In this document: in pieces, positions 1 to 12,942 of the stretch
Numbering within the stretch: position 1 is the stretch's first letter
Layout: each line of letters begins with the position of its first letter
DNA from: Aphrophora alni
Lineage: Eukaryota > Arthropoda > Insecta > Hemiptera > Aphrophoridae
Length of the DNA stretch: 64,000 nt
Assembly (NCBI GenBank): GCA_963513935.1
Contig: OY740769.1
Coordinates: 75,550,261-75,614,260 of the forward strand
Direction of reading: 5' to 3'
Notes under the pieces: generated by a model
Seen by the model: the letters and a program-made list of their open reading frames with translations, nothing else
The model's database searches: none
Told to the model about the DNA's origin: nothing
Translations under genes and position numbers: made by a program

Positions 1-1399
1 CTGACACCAGTGTCATAAAAAAGACTTAATTTTATACTAAATATATTCTAAAATAAGTTAGATGAAAAGTTTGTCAATCGACGTTTAAATCCCATCATAT
101 ACGTGCAGCGCCAATTGAATAATCCAACAAATGAAATCTAACTTTCATGATTAAAAATATTTTAAAATAAATTTAGTATTTTGTGTTTTTTAGTCAACTA
201 AATCTTACTTGATTTTCGTCATTTATTTGATAAGATTTCGTTAAAATACTAGTAATTCTTTGTTGTGTGTATGTGTGAACGTAGGTTGACCATTACGATA
301 TCAATGTATATGTATCACTAAGCTTCGTAAAACTACCTAAGCTCATCTACGACAAACAAGTAAAATGGAAATACTAGTAAATTTGATTCAAATTTTGAAA
401 ACTCCTCATTACGATATTATTCCACCGCTTTCTTAAAGTAAAAGTAATGAGTAGCGAATCATAATTTACAGAAAAATTTAATTATACGTTTTTATAAATT
501 TTAAGTTATACACCCCCCACACACACACCCCCACACACACAATGTATTTATTTATATATTTTTTTTGAAATGACAGGTTTGTTAACCTTTTCTTGTTCGA
601 AAAGTTACTATAGCCAATATGTTGAAACCATTTTTATTTGAAAGAGTGTTAGAAATAATTATATTTGACGACCGTAAAAAAAAAAAAAAAAATTCCGTTG
701 GTGGATATTTTAAAAACGCAAATTTTGTTCAAGTTTTCTCTTATGCCCTTTACATTAGTTGCCATTAAATTACTTTATTCCCTGATGTAAAGACTGGATT
801 ATGGTGCAATGCGTCTTGTAGTGCTGATTTGTTCTCGTAGTGTATAATATAAGTGGACTTACTTTTAATTATGTGTTCTCGTCATTATTCCAGGATTCAG
901 GTTATTAAATGGAATTATTAACTGCGATCAAAATTCATTTTGGTTTTTAAATTTTTTATAATGCTTCTGAATGTTAATGTTATTTTTCATCCAATTTGGT
1001 ACTTTGGTTTCAATCAATTTATTATTAGGTAGAAAAATTATCATTCTGACTCATTCGCTTTTCAGTGATTATACGGTGACTAATCTAATAGTTTAACTAA
1101 TGCTTTTGAGTGTGAATGTTCTAGTAGATAGTAACAACATTACCAGAATGGCATCAGCATTAGTTATTTTTATGTGTATTTGAATAACGTGTGATTTTTA
1201 CAAAATCTGCAATACAATGTAAATAAAATCAACCGTTACAATCACATTTTAATGAGCACATATTTTGAATTATTAAAAGTCACAAAACAGATCTAAAACG
1301 TCGTTTGCTATGGTGAATTCTCTCTGATCAAGGAATCGCAACTATTCAACGTAACTAAGAGATACTAAATGTAGGTTCAAACTATGTAGCCTTGATTTT
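1..1399. other. AT-rich non-coding stretch
   Basis: No supportable gene. It contains a short C/A-rich patch (about 511-541, CCCCCCACACACA-like) and an A run near 676-692. The right-hand part should include the 3' end of the neighbouring piggyBac element, but I could not identify a TTAA-flanked terminal inverted repeat here. Confidence 0.5.
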
Positions 1400-3357
1400 T
1401 TACAGATAATGGTGGTAATTTCTAATAAGCCTGAATTGCAAGTGAAAATGCTTAAAACAGTTCTTATCTTTTGCTAAGCATAGATAAACATCACACTTCT
1501 CGCACCTGGTACGAGTCTTAGATGTACAGTTTTATGCGGCAGGTTTTGGCATTTAGCATTTGATCAATAACGGGCCAGTGATCAAAACCGTCGGTCCTCT
1601 TGTCAACTCCTGGGAGTTTTGTGACTTGTTGAGTTCTTGAACTTCTTCAACTTGGTCATGGACTCTTTCGGCTGACGGGCAACACATCAAGGCCTCCGAA
1701 ACATTTAACCTAAACTTCAAAAGATCCATGATATCTTTTTTAGGCTGCTTATTTAGCCTAGCATCTTGTCTATATTGTAACCAGGAATTCACCACAACTA
1801 GGTCAAGGAAGTGTAAAGTTACTTTTAGTGGCCATGTCTTTGTTTTGAACCATGTCCGGTAGGCCTCAATCAATTGGTTTAGAGTGTCCACTCCGCCCGT
1901 ATGTTTGTTGTATGTTACCACTGTAGCTGGGCAATCAACAATGATATGTTTTTTGTTGACTTTTGACCAGCGTTTCACTGTTGTTACTGGCGCAGCTCCA
2001 TATAGTGATGACAACATCACTACACTCTTGTTTCTATGCATTTTACCATAGAAGGAGATATCCGTTCTTCATACGCTCTTCTTGTCGTAGCCTCCAATGT
2101 GAATTCTACTCCTTGCAACCTATTAGGCATTAGGGTCCCTGTTGCAAAATATTGTTCTGCAGTCAACTTTTCCATCAACCCTATCGTTGTAAAGTAACGA
2201 TCAAAGTATAAGACAATTAAAGGAGGTATAGATTATTTCAATCGCATAACTACAATTGGCCACAAACCCATGTCTTTTGTCTTTGGAAAGTCAGAGTCTT
2301 TCCCCTGATACACTTCAAAATCTACCATTATGCCCTCCGAGGTAGTCACAACAAAGTTCTTTAGGCCAACTAGCCTAGGCTTATTTGGGACAAACTGCCT
2401 CAGTCTACTTCGGCCAAGCAAGGGAACCATTTGCTCGTCTATAGAGTAGTTGCCTTGTATCGTCTCTATTTTGTTACATCCATTTTTAACGGCCTCAAGA
2501 ACTGATTGTACTTTCCATAACCGTTTACGTTCTGGAGGCACATTGTTCACATCTACAAAATGTAAGCAGTTACGAAGCAGGGTAAATCTGTCTCTAGACA
2601 TTGCCTTTTGAATAGGCTCTAGCGCAAAACCTGAACTAAAATACATTCGCATCGTAGGATATTTTATTATACCCATAAGCAAGTGCATGCCATACAGTTT
2701 TTTGATCTCTTCAGCACTTGTTTTAAGCACTTTACCACATTTACTCAAGCAATAAATGTTTGTAAACTCAGACGCATTGGTAAACAAAATATCTGAGTAG
2801 TATTCTTTGAAATATTGAAGGGTCATCAATTTCAATTGATAAAATATTGATTCGAAATGTGGCTTTTTCCCAATTTGGCCTTTTTTTTACAACTTTATTT
2901 TTAGCAAATTTACTTTCAATTTTAATAACTTTCTTTGGTTTTTGATTAGCTTTGGCTGTTTTATTTTTACACACTTTAGGCTTACCTTTTTTCTTGGATG
3001 TAGACCTACCTATACCTTTCTGTGGATTGTTGATAGGTAGGTCTACTGCATCCTCTTCTCTAGGTTCAGCAAAAAGTTTATATTTGGTAATATAGGCCTA
3101 CCGGTATCTGTTTCAGCCTGATCCATATTCTGTGGATTGTTGATAGCGTCCTTTTCTCTAGGTTCAGCTTCGGCATCCACTTCCATGCAAAAGTCATTCT
3201 CATTCGCCACATCCTCTTCCATTGCAACCTCGCCATTATTAGCTTGCCTTTCTTCTTCAACATTCTCCTCTTCTCCCCAATCATCAATTAATTCTAGTAG
3301 ATATTTTTTTCTGATTAGAGCATTCCGTGGAACTTTTGTTCGGACCATCTTCTTCAT
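1400..3357 (-). pseudogene. piggyBac-type transposase relic (copy 1)
   Basis: Decayed DDE_Tnp_1_7 (piggyBac) transposase, which in intact elements performs cut-and-paste transposition. Reading down the minus strand: an acidic N-terminal segment (3357-3043), a Lys-rich linker (about 2974-2860), then the catalytic domain. The first catalytic Asp lies in a SIDEQMVPL motif (within 2835-2233). The second lies in LYFDRYFTT just after an in-frame TAA at 2233-2235. The third lies in HTGGVDTLNQ (within 2041-1553). Past the TAA at 1553-1555 the same frame, with one more TAA, continues into a Cys-rich tail (CEKCDVYLC, then C and two His) typical of the piggyBac C-terminal zinc domain, ending at the TAA at 1400-1402. 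Frame changes occur near 2850-2830 and near 2045. The catalytic Asp residues survive although the frame is broken at least five times, so this copy is not functional. Family assignment is confident; element ends are not resolved. Confidence 0.85.
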
Positions 3358-5978
3358 CCGACATTGCGTCTATTTACGAGTTATCTCCATCGCCCAGAAG
3401 TACGTCGAAAATCATCTGATCAACATCTGAAACAAAACCCAACACGGTTAGGGCATATAACTGAAAATGATTTCAAGGGAAAACATAAAGTTTTATGTGA
3501 TAATTAAAAAAACTGCCCTTAGGCCTAGGCCTCTTTAAGAGTCGAATGTAAAACAGAATAGCCTAGCTATTAGTTAACTTTTAAGTTAAAACACCACTAA
3601 AGCATTGTTGTTGTTGTTATGTAATTAATAGATAAGCCTATGTTTAGTCAATAGCCTATTAAGTGAATTTCCAAAGGGGAAATGAGTGGTTGCAGCCACC
3701 CTTAAAAACAAACAAAAAAACAGTATTAAGAGTTTGAAAATATGCAATATTTAAAGCCCACATGTGTAAATTTTATTTATTTATAATTATATAAATTAGA
3801 TATAAATACATATACATATATTGCCTAAATATAATACATACGTATATGCACATTAGACAATATATTCAGCCTTATATTAAATGCCTGTTTTAGGATGTAG
3901 GTCTATACTATTAGTTCTAACCCACACAATTGTGTGTGTGAAACTTTTAAGGATTAGGATGGTTTTAATATTAATAGTTTTGATCCCATACAACATTTAT
4001 TCTCAAACACATACCTTTCAAAAAGCATACTGGTTTATTTTAATTCACAATGATTAACAATTAATACAATTAATTAAATACATACTCCGTGTTTCACCTC
4101 TTCCGGACATGATGCTTGCAGTTGTTGTCAAGAACGCAGTGTTGCACCTAAACAAAACAAAAGGGATGACGACAAAACTCTCAGCTGATTCCCATACTAC
4201 CCACACAATTGATGTGCACAGGTCTGAGCTTCAGAAATAGTGCTCAGTTCTGTAGAAAAATCCATATGTTTAAATCACACAATTGTGGTAGTTAGGATAT
4301 AGGGGGGTCAATATGTACCCACACGATTGTGCGGGCACGGTGCGTAAGGTGCTTTTATTAAAGCTAATGTATCAATCGATTAGCTTTTTTTTTCTCCCCA
4401 ATGTCATGTAATAGATTATCATTTCACATTTTTTTTTTTTTTAGCTAACAATATAAAGAACAAAAATACGGTCGTGTGTTTCTCTGGTTGAAATTCTTTC
4501 ATTAGTGTTCTGTACACATGTTTTTATTTATTCCAGATTAATGTTTCATTTTTTCGTCTGTTGGTCACAATTTCTATTAAAATGTCAGCGGTTGCTGCTC
4601 CCTCGTAGTTTTACACGTATTTTCCATGCCATCTATCATTTGATATTTGTAATTTTTATTCATCACGTGGAATCTGTTTTTTAACTGCATACTACGCAGA
4701 TTATTATAGATCATTACTTCCATTATAAGAAGCTAAAGTTTGTAAATATAGCTTACAATATTTGCAAATATTGTAATATAACAATTGCAATACTACAAGT
4801 AAGGATATTTTTTTTAAAGCCTCTTTGCTTTTCTAAACTCCGGAATTGTAAGAATTACAAAGTAGTGCAAATTACGCAAGCATTTTGATAGAACCTATCA
4901 CACTGTATTAAATGAAACTTAATTCTTCTTTGTTTAATCTTAGTAACTAGTTTTAATTTGTACCATTATTGAAAGAAAATTATGTATTAAAACGACTTTA
5001 CTGCAGTTCTTCAACTCGTAATAAATGTATTCTAAATCCATGGTTAATTAAGGTCAAAAATTGTAAATATTATTGTGCAAGAGATGGTACAACACCAAGT
5101 ATCTATGACAGAGAAGTAATTAATTACACTATTGTTATCTAGTGAAAATTTAACAAGTGCAAACAACATTATTGGCATTTTATGCTAGTTTGGAAATATG
5201 TAGTCAGCCATATTCTAGCTTTCACTTTTTGTCAAATAATTTGATATAGAAATGAAAAAGGTTATAAAATGTATAATTTGAGATTACAATAAAATAATCA
5301 TTTTTATAACTTTTTTAGTTTAGCCTAAAAAACATGTTAATTAAATTAAAAATAACTTTAAAAATTGTAAATTTTACAAAAACACAAAAAAAATTTCAAA
5401 ATATAATTAATATATATTGTGATTAGAGGAGTTGGAAGAAGTTGAAGTAATGGGTGAAGAAAGTTTCTTATTGCGATTATGTCACGTAATAGGAACAAAT
5501 AACGTATTTCACAATTGTGGACAGTCAAAATTGAAATAATTAAACAGCAGTTTAAGTAGGAAACAACTGGGTTTGTCACTACCTATTCCAAACTCCACAA
5601 AAATTATTTAACTTTCTGAAAGGTCTGCAATTGAAGAGTAAGCTGGTAAAAAACAGAGGCAATATTGGTTTCTATAAGTATCTATAAAATTAAACCGTAA
5701 CCTTCGCTTTATAAGTTATATAACAATAAAAATAATAATAATTGGTAGATTCCATAAAGAAACTATATAAATAATGCTTGTGAAACACAAGGAATATAAT
5801 AAAACATTTAAATAATAATGAATATTTAAAAAATAAAAAATCTGCAATTAGTATCAAATAAAAAAATCTCAATATACATTCTAAAATAAGCTAAAACATA
5901 TTTCTATTCTGAAGAAATTCAGGTTATACCAGAGGCGAACCTGTGTTGGTGGTGTAAGTAATAGGTTATATACCGCAC
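3358..5978. other. AT-rich non-coding stretch with motif cluster
   Basis: No gene seen. It probably includes the 5' untranslated part and terminus of the piggyBac relic, but no terminal repeat is clear. It contains the CACAATTGTG-type motif cluster listed separately, plus poly-T runs near 4387 and 4430. Short open frames between 5358 and 5872 are low-complexity and carry no recognisable domain. Confidence 0.4.
3921..4335. repeat. Cluster of CCCACACAATTGTG-type motifs
   Basis: Near-palindromic motifs built on CACAATTGTG occur at 3921-3938 (cccacacaattgtgtgtg), 4200-4210 (cccacacaatt, then diverging), 4276-4288 (cacacaattgtgg) and 4318-4335 (cccacacgattgtgcggg). A further copy lies at 5510-5520. 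The core is a palindrome, as is common for protein-binding sites. They sit on the 5' side of the piggyBac relic, so they could be subterminal transposase-binding repeats. That link is inference, because I found no matching copies on the other side of the element. Confidence 0.4.
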
Positions 5979-7755
5979 ATGAAACAAAATAAATTATTCC
6001 AAAGGAAAAAATATATATTAATTATAGTACCTCTGTGTATGCTAGACACTGCGGGCAAAGTGCTAGAAAAGCTCATGAGACCGAGGCTTCAAACAGCGTT
6101 AAAGGTTGGTGAAGACCTATCCAATAAGCAGTTCGAGTTCCGAAGGGGCAAGTCAATTGTTGACGCGGTCTCAGTCCTTAGAGAAACGTTTCGGATGGAA
6201 CAAGAAAAGAATCAACATTCGAAAGAGGTTATTCTGCTTGCTACCATCGACTTCAAGTACGCCTTTAATTCGTCTAGTTGAGAAAATATGGTGAACCCTC
6301 TAAGAGATAAGTACAAAGTTTCCCCTTACATACTTCGTATGGTGGATAATTACCTCAATGATAGACAGCTCTTGTATGAAACCAAGAATGGGCTAAAAGC
6401 TAAGAAAGTATCCGCAGGAGCCGCACAAGGGTCAATCCTAGGACCGGAGCTTTGGAACATATCGTATGACGATATTCTCAGACTGGAGCTGCCCGAAGGA
6501 TGCCATCTAATAGGCTATGCCGATGATATAGCGATCGTCATCACTGGATGGAATAAAGAGGAGATTCAAATCCAACGTCATGCGGATTTTGAGAAGATGG
6601 CTGGACGATCGTGGACTAGCACTTGCGGCGGAAAAGACCGACCTGATATTCTTAACTAAGAAGCAAAGGCATCTTTCAACAACATCCAAGTGATGCACAT
6701 CGAGGAACTTGTCATTGAGACAAAAGAGAACATTAAATACTTGGGATTCACCCAAGACTCAAAAATGAGCTTTGGAGAACACATTAGAAAAGGGGCAGAT
6801 AAAGCATCGGCGGTCACACAATCGCTCAGTCGACTAATGAGGAATATCGGTGGTCCGTGGGGTAGCAAGAGTAAACTGTTGATGTCAGTCACCAATTCCA
6901 TACTTTTTTACGGCGCAGAAATATGGGGTGAGATTCCGCAAAAAGAGTTTCATCGAAAAAGTATAGCCAGGGTACAGCGCAGGGCTGCTCTTAGAGTATG
7001 CAGTGCATACCGTTCTGTATCAGAACCGGCAGTACTAGCCATTACAGGAACCATCCCAATAGATCTGCTAGCACTGGAAGTCATCGGCAGAGTTCGGATC
7101 GCGGACGAAATGTCAGGATCGCTGTGACCATGGACCAGAGGCAACAAAGGTATGACGCGGATCGCCGAGGCAGATGGACTGCGCGCCTTTTACCAAATGA
7201 GAAAGGTTGGATAGAGAGGAGTCCGGGGAGGTAAACTATTATCTGATCCAACTGCTGGCTGGACACGGTTACTTCCGTTCCTACCTGTTCAAACAAGGAA
7301 AAGTAGAAAGCCCTATGTGTCTCGCTTGCGGAAAAGCCGTAGACAATGCAGAACACACATTGTTCATATGCAGCCAATTGAACCTACAAAGAGGAGTACT
7401 GAGAGAAAAGATCGGAGAATTCACCCCCGAAAACACGGTAGAGCTTATGCTGAAGAAGGAGGATAACTGGGGCGCCTTAGCTAAATACGTGGAGACGATT
7501 TTACGGACGAAGAAACAGAACGGTCTGGTCGACGACCAAACCACGTGAAGCAACAGCAGCATTAGCAGATCAAACGCTAATCTGGCAAAGAACAGCCATC
7601 TTGTGTAATGCTAACCAGGGTCCCGGATGCAAATCTCAACGAGGTTTAGATAAAAAGGAAGGGTTTTTAGTGGGTCGTACAGGTGGTACAGCCCCACACA
7701 CCAGTCGGTCTCGCTGGGCCACTGATAGTGCGGATGCGCAATTCCATCTCTTCAG

Positions 7756-7757
<2 letters not shown>
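5979..7757 (+). pseudogene. R1-like non-LTR retrotransposon relic, RT and C-terminal part
   Basis: 3' half of the second ORF of a LINE of the R1/Jockey group. Recognisable homology begins near 6030 with LDTAGKVLEKL, followed by the RT palm: QFEFRRGKSIVDAV, motif A ATIDFKYAFNS, GAAQGSILGPELWN, and the catalytic YADD at about 6516-6527. It continues through the thumb/linker (IKYLGFTQDSKMSF; ILFYGAEIWGE) into a C-terminal zinc knuckle CLACGKAVDNAEHTLFIC (C-x2-C-x8-H-x4-C) at about 7318-7371, then to a stop near 7548. The first part is interrupted by an in-frame TGA (6279-6281) at a position where a Trp would fit. Frame changes follow near 6600, 6690, 7110 and 7205. No endonuclease domain or ORF1 is present upstream, so the copy is 5'-truncated, as is usual for LINEs. 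About 200 bp of GC-richer 3' UTR (7549-7757) runs directly into a (TA)n tract instead of a poly-A tail. Confidence 0.88.
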
Positions 7758-7815
<58 letters not shown>

Positions 7816-7830
7816 TGTATATATATATAT
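7758..7830. repeat. (TA)n microsatellite at LINE 3' end
   Basis: About 70 bp of TA dinucleotides with one internal TG interruption at about 7814-7818. It abuts the 3' end of the R1-like relic, so it may be an expanded tail or part of the target. Confidence 0.95.
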
Positions 7831-10158
7831 AGTACCACTATATTTATAATAATATAATATAAATAAATATATTATTATTGAACACGTTTTTTGGTATTCA
7901 TATATACATACCAAAAACACCCAATCAAATAATCACAAATACTGACACGTTCAATATACTTACTCAAAATAAAACCTAATTATCCTTTTTTATTTCAATT
8001 CATAGTCTACAATTGAATAGGAAACTTAACTAACTTGGAATAGCTTTGCAACCAACGATGTAGATTTCTTTGGAATTCCCGAACCTTGACATATGATATT
8101 GTAAAATCGGGAGCATTATTGAATAAAGCAGGTACCATTCAATCAAATGAAGTTTTATAAATTTCAAGTTTAGCTTTTGGAAAGTAATATTTAAAATTTC
8201 TACCTCGTCGCACAGAATAAATATGACTGTACATTTAAAAACAATTGGATCCAATATAGAACATTTTCAATACTTTGTATAAATAAAGATAGTTTAAAGG
8301 AATGATTGCAGTATGTTTTAAAAAGTGGAAGAGTAGGCTCAAAATAGGAATTGTTTTCGATGAGACAGACACTTTATTACACAATCACTGCACACTTAAA
8401 TAAGAAGTTCTGGAAATGAACTTAACTTATAAGGTTTATAGATCATGAATTTTGTTTTCAGACTAAGTACTAATTGACTTTTATCAAACCAATATTAGGG
8501 TCTTCATGGATTTTAAAATGCAATTATCAGTGTAATCAGTAAATTAGGATAGCAGTGTAAACAACTAAGGCTGTTAGACTGGCATTAAAAATCCCTTGAC
8601 ATATTTAATTTTAAGAAATTAAAAACAATAACGACCCCAATCCATTTAATGGATTAATCCTTCATTTTATAAGACAAGTAACACAAAAATATTTGTTTAA
8701 CTCATCACTACACAAACATTTTCGTACAAAATTTATTTGCAGAGAAAAAAAAACCTCTGTCTTTTTACGCAAATTTGTGGTTTTTGACAACTATACAAAA
8801 CAAAAATTGTCCTAATAATCTGATTTGTCGTGTTAGTTTTGATAATATGTTAACAGAAATTGTTAGATCCATTTTGGAAAACAAAAGCAAACAATAAAGT
8901 ATGATTTATTCGTCGCTAATTGTTATAAAGTCCTTTTTGTTTAAATTACCAAAACGTTTTATTTGGGACATTAGGAACATTATTTCGATTTGTTAGATTT
9001 CAATAATCAATGAATTTAAAATCAGTCAAAATCGTTGGAGTTGATGTTGCGATAGTAGTTACTCGTTTACAGTTTGATCTTGAATACATTTTAAACAATA
9101 TTTCATGAAGTGTACTCGAGTTCATAATCGGTGGAAACTTAAGTCACGGTGAAACTTAAAATCACCATTATATGTTTACAATAATTTTACTTATAATATA
9201 AGAATTTGAACAATACATTCCACTTCTATTGGAAGGAACAAATGCATTTAGTAAATATAAGCTCTTGTGGCATTTTATTTTTTGAAGTTAAAAGAGTTGA
9301 TTTTATAATTTGAACATATCCGAAGTATATATTTATTTCACTTTGAGGGTGATCATTGGGTGAACATTGAGGGTAATTACTGATGTGTACTCTTTTCATA
9401 TCAGGTTCTTTCAACTTAAGTGGTTTGCTTAACTGCTGCTGATATGTACACCAAGGTATGTATATTACTGAGAAAATTAGAAAACAAAATTAGTAATTAA
9501 AAGTCATATTAAAACTTTAAAAAACGTATAACAATGCACTTATATTCTTAACGTTTTGAAAAAGACATCCTAAGCATACATTTGTCATCTTACTTTTGAA
9601 TATTCACTTTGGGAATCATTTTAGAAGGTCAAAATTTTAAAACTGGATCAAGCAATATCAATGAATTTTTTGTGAAATAATAAATTGATTACTAATCAAG
9701 TTGTATAAGAAAAGCTAAAAGTAACAGGTTGTTTGTGAAGTATAAAACAAATCAAAAAGTGTTTTGAACCTATTTTAACTAACCAAATCTTAATTTTAAA
9801 AATTCTTTGCTACAGTAATTCATATCAAAGAGGATTAAACGTTCAAATAAGTCGCCATGCAGCCCAAGTTATTTGACGTGAATTTATTTACCTAATAGTT
9901 ATAGACAGCTTGTTTAACGATTTCGACCTTTCTATCAATATATGGAAGATTCAAGGTAAGGAAAACTTCTAAATCAGTTTGAAACAATTCACTGTTGAGA
10001 AAGAGATGAACTTATATTTATTAGTAATAAAAATTTAAGTACTAAAAAATTATTATCGTTATCCAACTAAAATTTAGGGTACTAGAAAACTATTACTGGT
10101 GATTTTCTTCAAATCATTAGGTTATTCACTTTCACATTATATATATACACACACTCAC
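7831..10158. other. AT-rich non-coding stretch
   Basis: I see no gene, terminal repeat or conserved motif. The short open frames here (for example 8030-8254 and 9226-9414 on the minus strand) carry no recognisable domain and look like chance. Confidence 0.5.
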
Positions 10159-11242
10159 AGGGTGATGCAAAAGTTCCGCAACACCTTCGTAATTTTAAAC
10201 CTGTTATAAGTTTTAACTCCAAACTTTTAAGCAATTATATTGGGAAAATACTTTACCTTATAGGGGTAAGAATGAATTCCACCCTTATTTGGTTCGGGTT
10301 GGGGGGGGGGGTTGCAAGTCAAAAATTATAACTATTGAGTGATACCTCAATTTAAAGCTCTCGTTGAGACAAGAAAATTGGTGTACCCTCTCCGATACCA
10401 AAATCCAAAATGGCGGATCCAAGAAGTTCCGATTTTAAAAATTTTTCTACGTAATATACAAAAATTTAACATCAATTCGATGTGTATTCGTTTTTAGTTG
10501 TAAAATCTTTATACATTGTTTTTAATGTACATTAATTACGATTTAGAAAATAATAACTCAACATTTTTTAGTCAAATTAATGAACATCAATTTGAAGCGC
10601 ACCAATTTGAACATCTGTTAAACTTAACTATGGTAATATGACTATTATGGTAAAGATGTAATTTAAAATAGTACAGTCTAAAAACATTGTATTCTAATTT
10701 AAGTAATTTACTATTTAATTACTTTTTAATTCTATAATTTTTGAGGATTTAAATTTCATTAGGCATAGAATAGTTTAATTCTATTTTAGGTATTGAGTAG
10801 ACTCCATTTTCATTAATTTGACTTAAAAAAAAAATCTTGTGAGTTATTTTGTTTTAAATCTTAATTAATGTAGATTAAAAAAAAGTTTAATATTTTTGAG
10901 TCTTAAAATGAATACACATAGAATTAATGTAGAATTCAATAAGTAGAAAAATACGAATAAATTTGCTCCGATATTTTGCATTGGGGTATCCGATCGGAGA
11001 GGTGTTTACTTTACATCAATTTTCTTGTCTCAACGAGGACTTTTAAATGAGTTATAACTCAATAGGGGCTGCTATTTAGGTATTTTGACTTGCAACAACC
11101 ATCCCCAACCAAATAAGGGTGGAAATAATTCATACACCTAAAAGGTGCAGAATTTTCCAAATATAATTGCCTAAACATTTAGAGTGTAAATTATAACAGG
11201 TTTAAAATTCAGAAGTGGTTGCGGAATTTTTGCATCAACTTG
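10159..11242. mobile_element. Non-coding foldback element (MITE-like)
   Basis: The left end starts CAGGGTGATGCAAAAGTTCC at about 10159. The right end, read on the opposite strand, starts CAAGTTGATGCAAAAATTCC at 11242. The inverted similarity continues inwards for roughly 250 bp on each side with indels and substitutions. Shared blocks include attttaaacctgttataa, ccacccttatttggtt, ttgcaagtcaaaa and cgttgagacaagaaaatt. Shorter complementary blocks (gtgtattcg / aatacacat) continue towards the centre, so much of the ~1.08 kb could fold back. There is no coding capacity. A CAGGGTG end is common in mariner/Tc1-type MITEs. The right flank begins TA, but the left flank (CA) does not give a clean TA duplication. 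Arm divergence indicates an old copy. Confidence 0.75.
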
Positions 11243-12762
11243 TATATTTTATACGTAATAAAATATTAAATATTTAGAGTAGAAAGAATATTTTTACAAC
11301 ACTGCATATATATTGCATAAACTGCACTAAAAAAATAATATGTCATTTTAGATTTATAAATATGGCACAGTAAATCTTAAGAAAAGACCAAATTATAAAA
11401 TATTGTTTATGTTAAAAATTAAATATCATTTCGTCACTTGTCTATTCCGGAATCGTTTCTTACCACTCATGCGTGTAAAGTTTTTCTTTCGTCTTCAAGT
11501 CCTTTTCTCAAAAGTTAACGATATTTCTGTTTACATTATTTCATTTGTGGTTGATATAAGAAATTAAAACCAACAAACTTTCTAATTTAACAGTTACCAA
11601 CATATTAGATTTGTAAATTATAGATCGAAATACAAGTAATTATTAGTTATTGTTATTAAATATAAACATTTAAACACAATGATAAAGCAGAATGATAGTC
11701 CATGAATAATATCCGCTCGTCTAAGAAATGTGTGATACTATATTTAATTCGGTGCAGACTAAAAGTTCTATGGAGTGTTTAAATTTAATACAAAATACCA
11801 ATTCCTATAATTTGAGGTTAAAGTAGGGAAAGAGTACTTTCACACAAGAACGAGAGATTATAATGAGATAATTTTAATGGGAACTCAGTATCTTTAAAAA
11901 AGGTTTAAGTTTAAATACCAATCCCTCCACTTAGAAAAACGTAAAACAGAGGAAGAGGGAGAAAATTTAAAGTTCATAAATTATTTAAATTTGAATTTAA
12001 AAAAACACATTTCAGCTTGAGGTAGAAATAAGAGAGATTGTAAAGTGACAAACATTTCCTAAACAGTGAAACGATTTTAATTGTTATTCAAATCACAAAA
12101 GAATGATTTATTTTGGCTCAAATTTTTAAGGTATAAGAGTATGTAATTAAGCAGATATGTGTAGTTATGGTATCTAAGATGTTATATAGTAATTCCATTA
12201 TTCTCTTTTTTACTCCTCTAATATTTATATGATTACAAGAGCTTTATGATTTTTAAGTTGTAAATTGACAATCATTTTTGTAAGTAATATAAAATTCGTT
12301 TCGTTTAAATTTCTATTCACCTTTTAGTCCACATATATTTATTACATTAGCTATATTTCATTTTCATTTAGCAATATTTTTGTCCGAATTATGCTACCAA
12401 AAAATAAATAATCGGTGTATAAGGAAATCAATCAACGAAAACTATTAAATTTGATATTATAGGGTATGACATGATGCGATAATTGCTACAAAAATTATAT
12501 GTTACTTACAAAATAGCATATCTTAATAGGTAATAACTAAACTTTCTAGTAGAAAATAAAGTAATACAACCTCCCTTTGATAGAAAATAAAACAACACAA
12601 CTATATATAAATTTGATCAATAGAATCTCAGTGTAAGCATAAGACATTGATAAGGAACAGATTGAGAGTAGCAACTAATGCAAGCAAATATTGAACTGCT
12701 GGGCATAAGGCTTTACGAAATTTACAGCCCCCAACACGAAGAGGCAGCATTATCATGGCGAG
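11243..12762. other. AT-rich non-coding stretch
   Basis: No supportable feature apart from the start of the slightly GC-richer patch described at 12763-12942. Confidence 0.5.
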
Positions 12763-12942
12763 ATGAGGGTGAATATTGGTGCAATCATACTCATCAAGAG
12801 CGGCATGATACTTCTGTGTTACGGCGAAAAAGTGCAGCTTTCAATAGACAAAGATCTGTACTGCCAGTTATGTAATATATTGCTGAGAGATGCCCTGGAT
12901 AACAGTAGAAAATATGGAATAATGCCTGGAATACTGTTGTGA
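12763..12942 (+). other. Short open frame in a GC-richer patch, unrecognised
   Basis: A 59-codon frame beginning MRVNIGAIILIKSGMILL and ending with TGA at 12940-12942. The same frame is open upstream to about 12714. The patch 12690-13060 has more balanced base composition than its surroundings and could be a fragment of an old retroelement. A second, partly overlapping frame (12678-12875) is also open, so neither can be preferred. I do not recognise a family. Confidence 0.2.

Noticed and set aside
7601..7849. Open frame reading through the LINE 3' UTR into the TA repeat
   Set aside because: Its C-terminal part is alternating Tyr/Ile encoded by the microsatellite; the opposite strand gives the same artefact.
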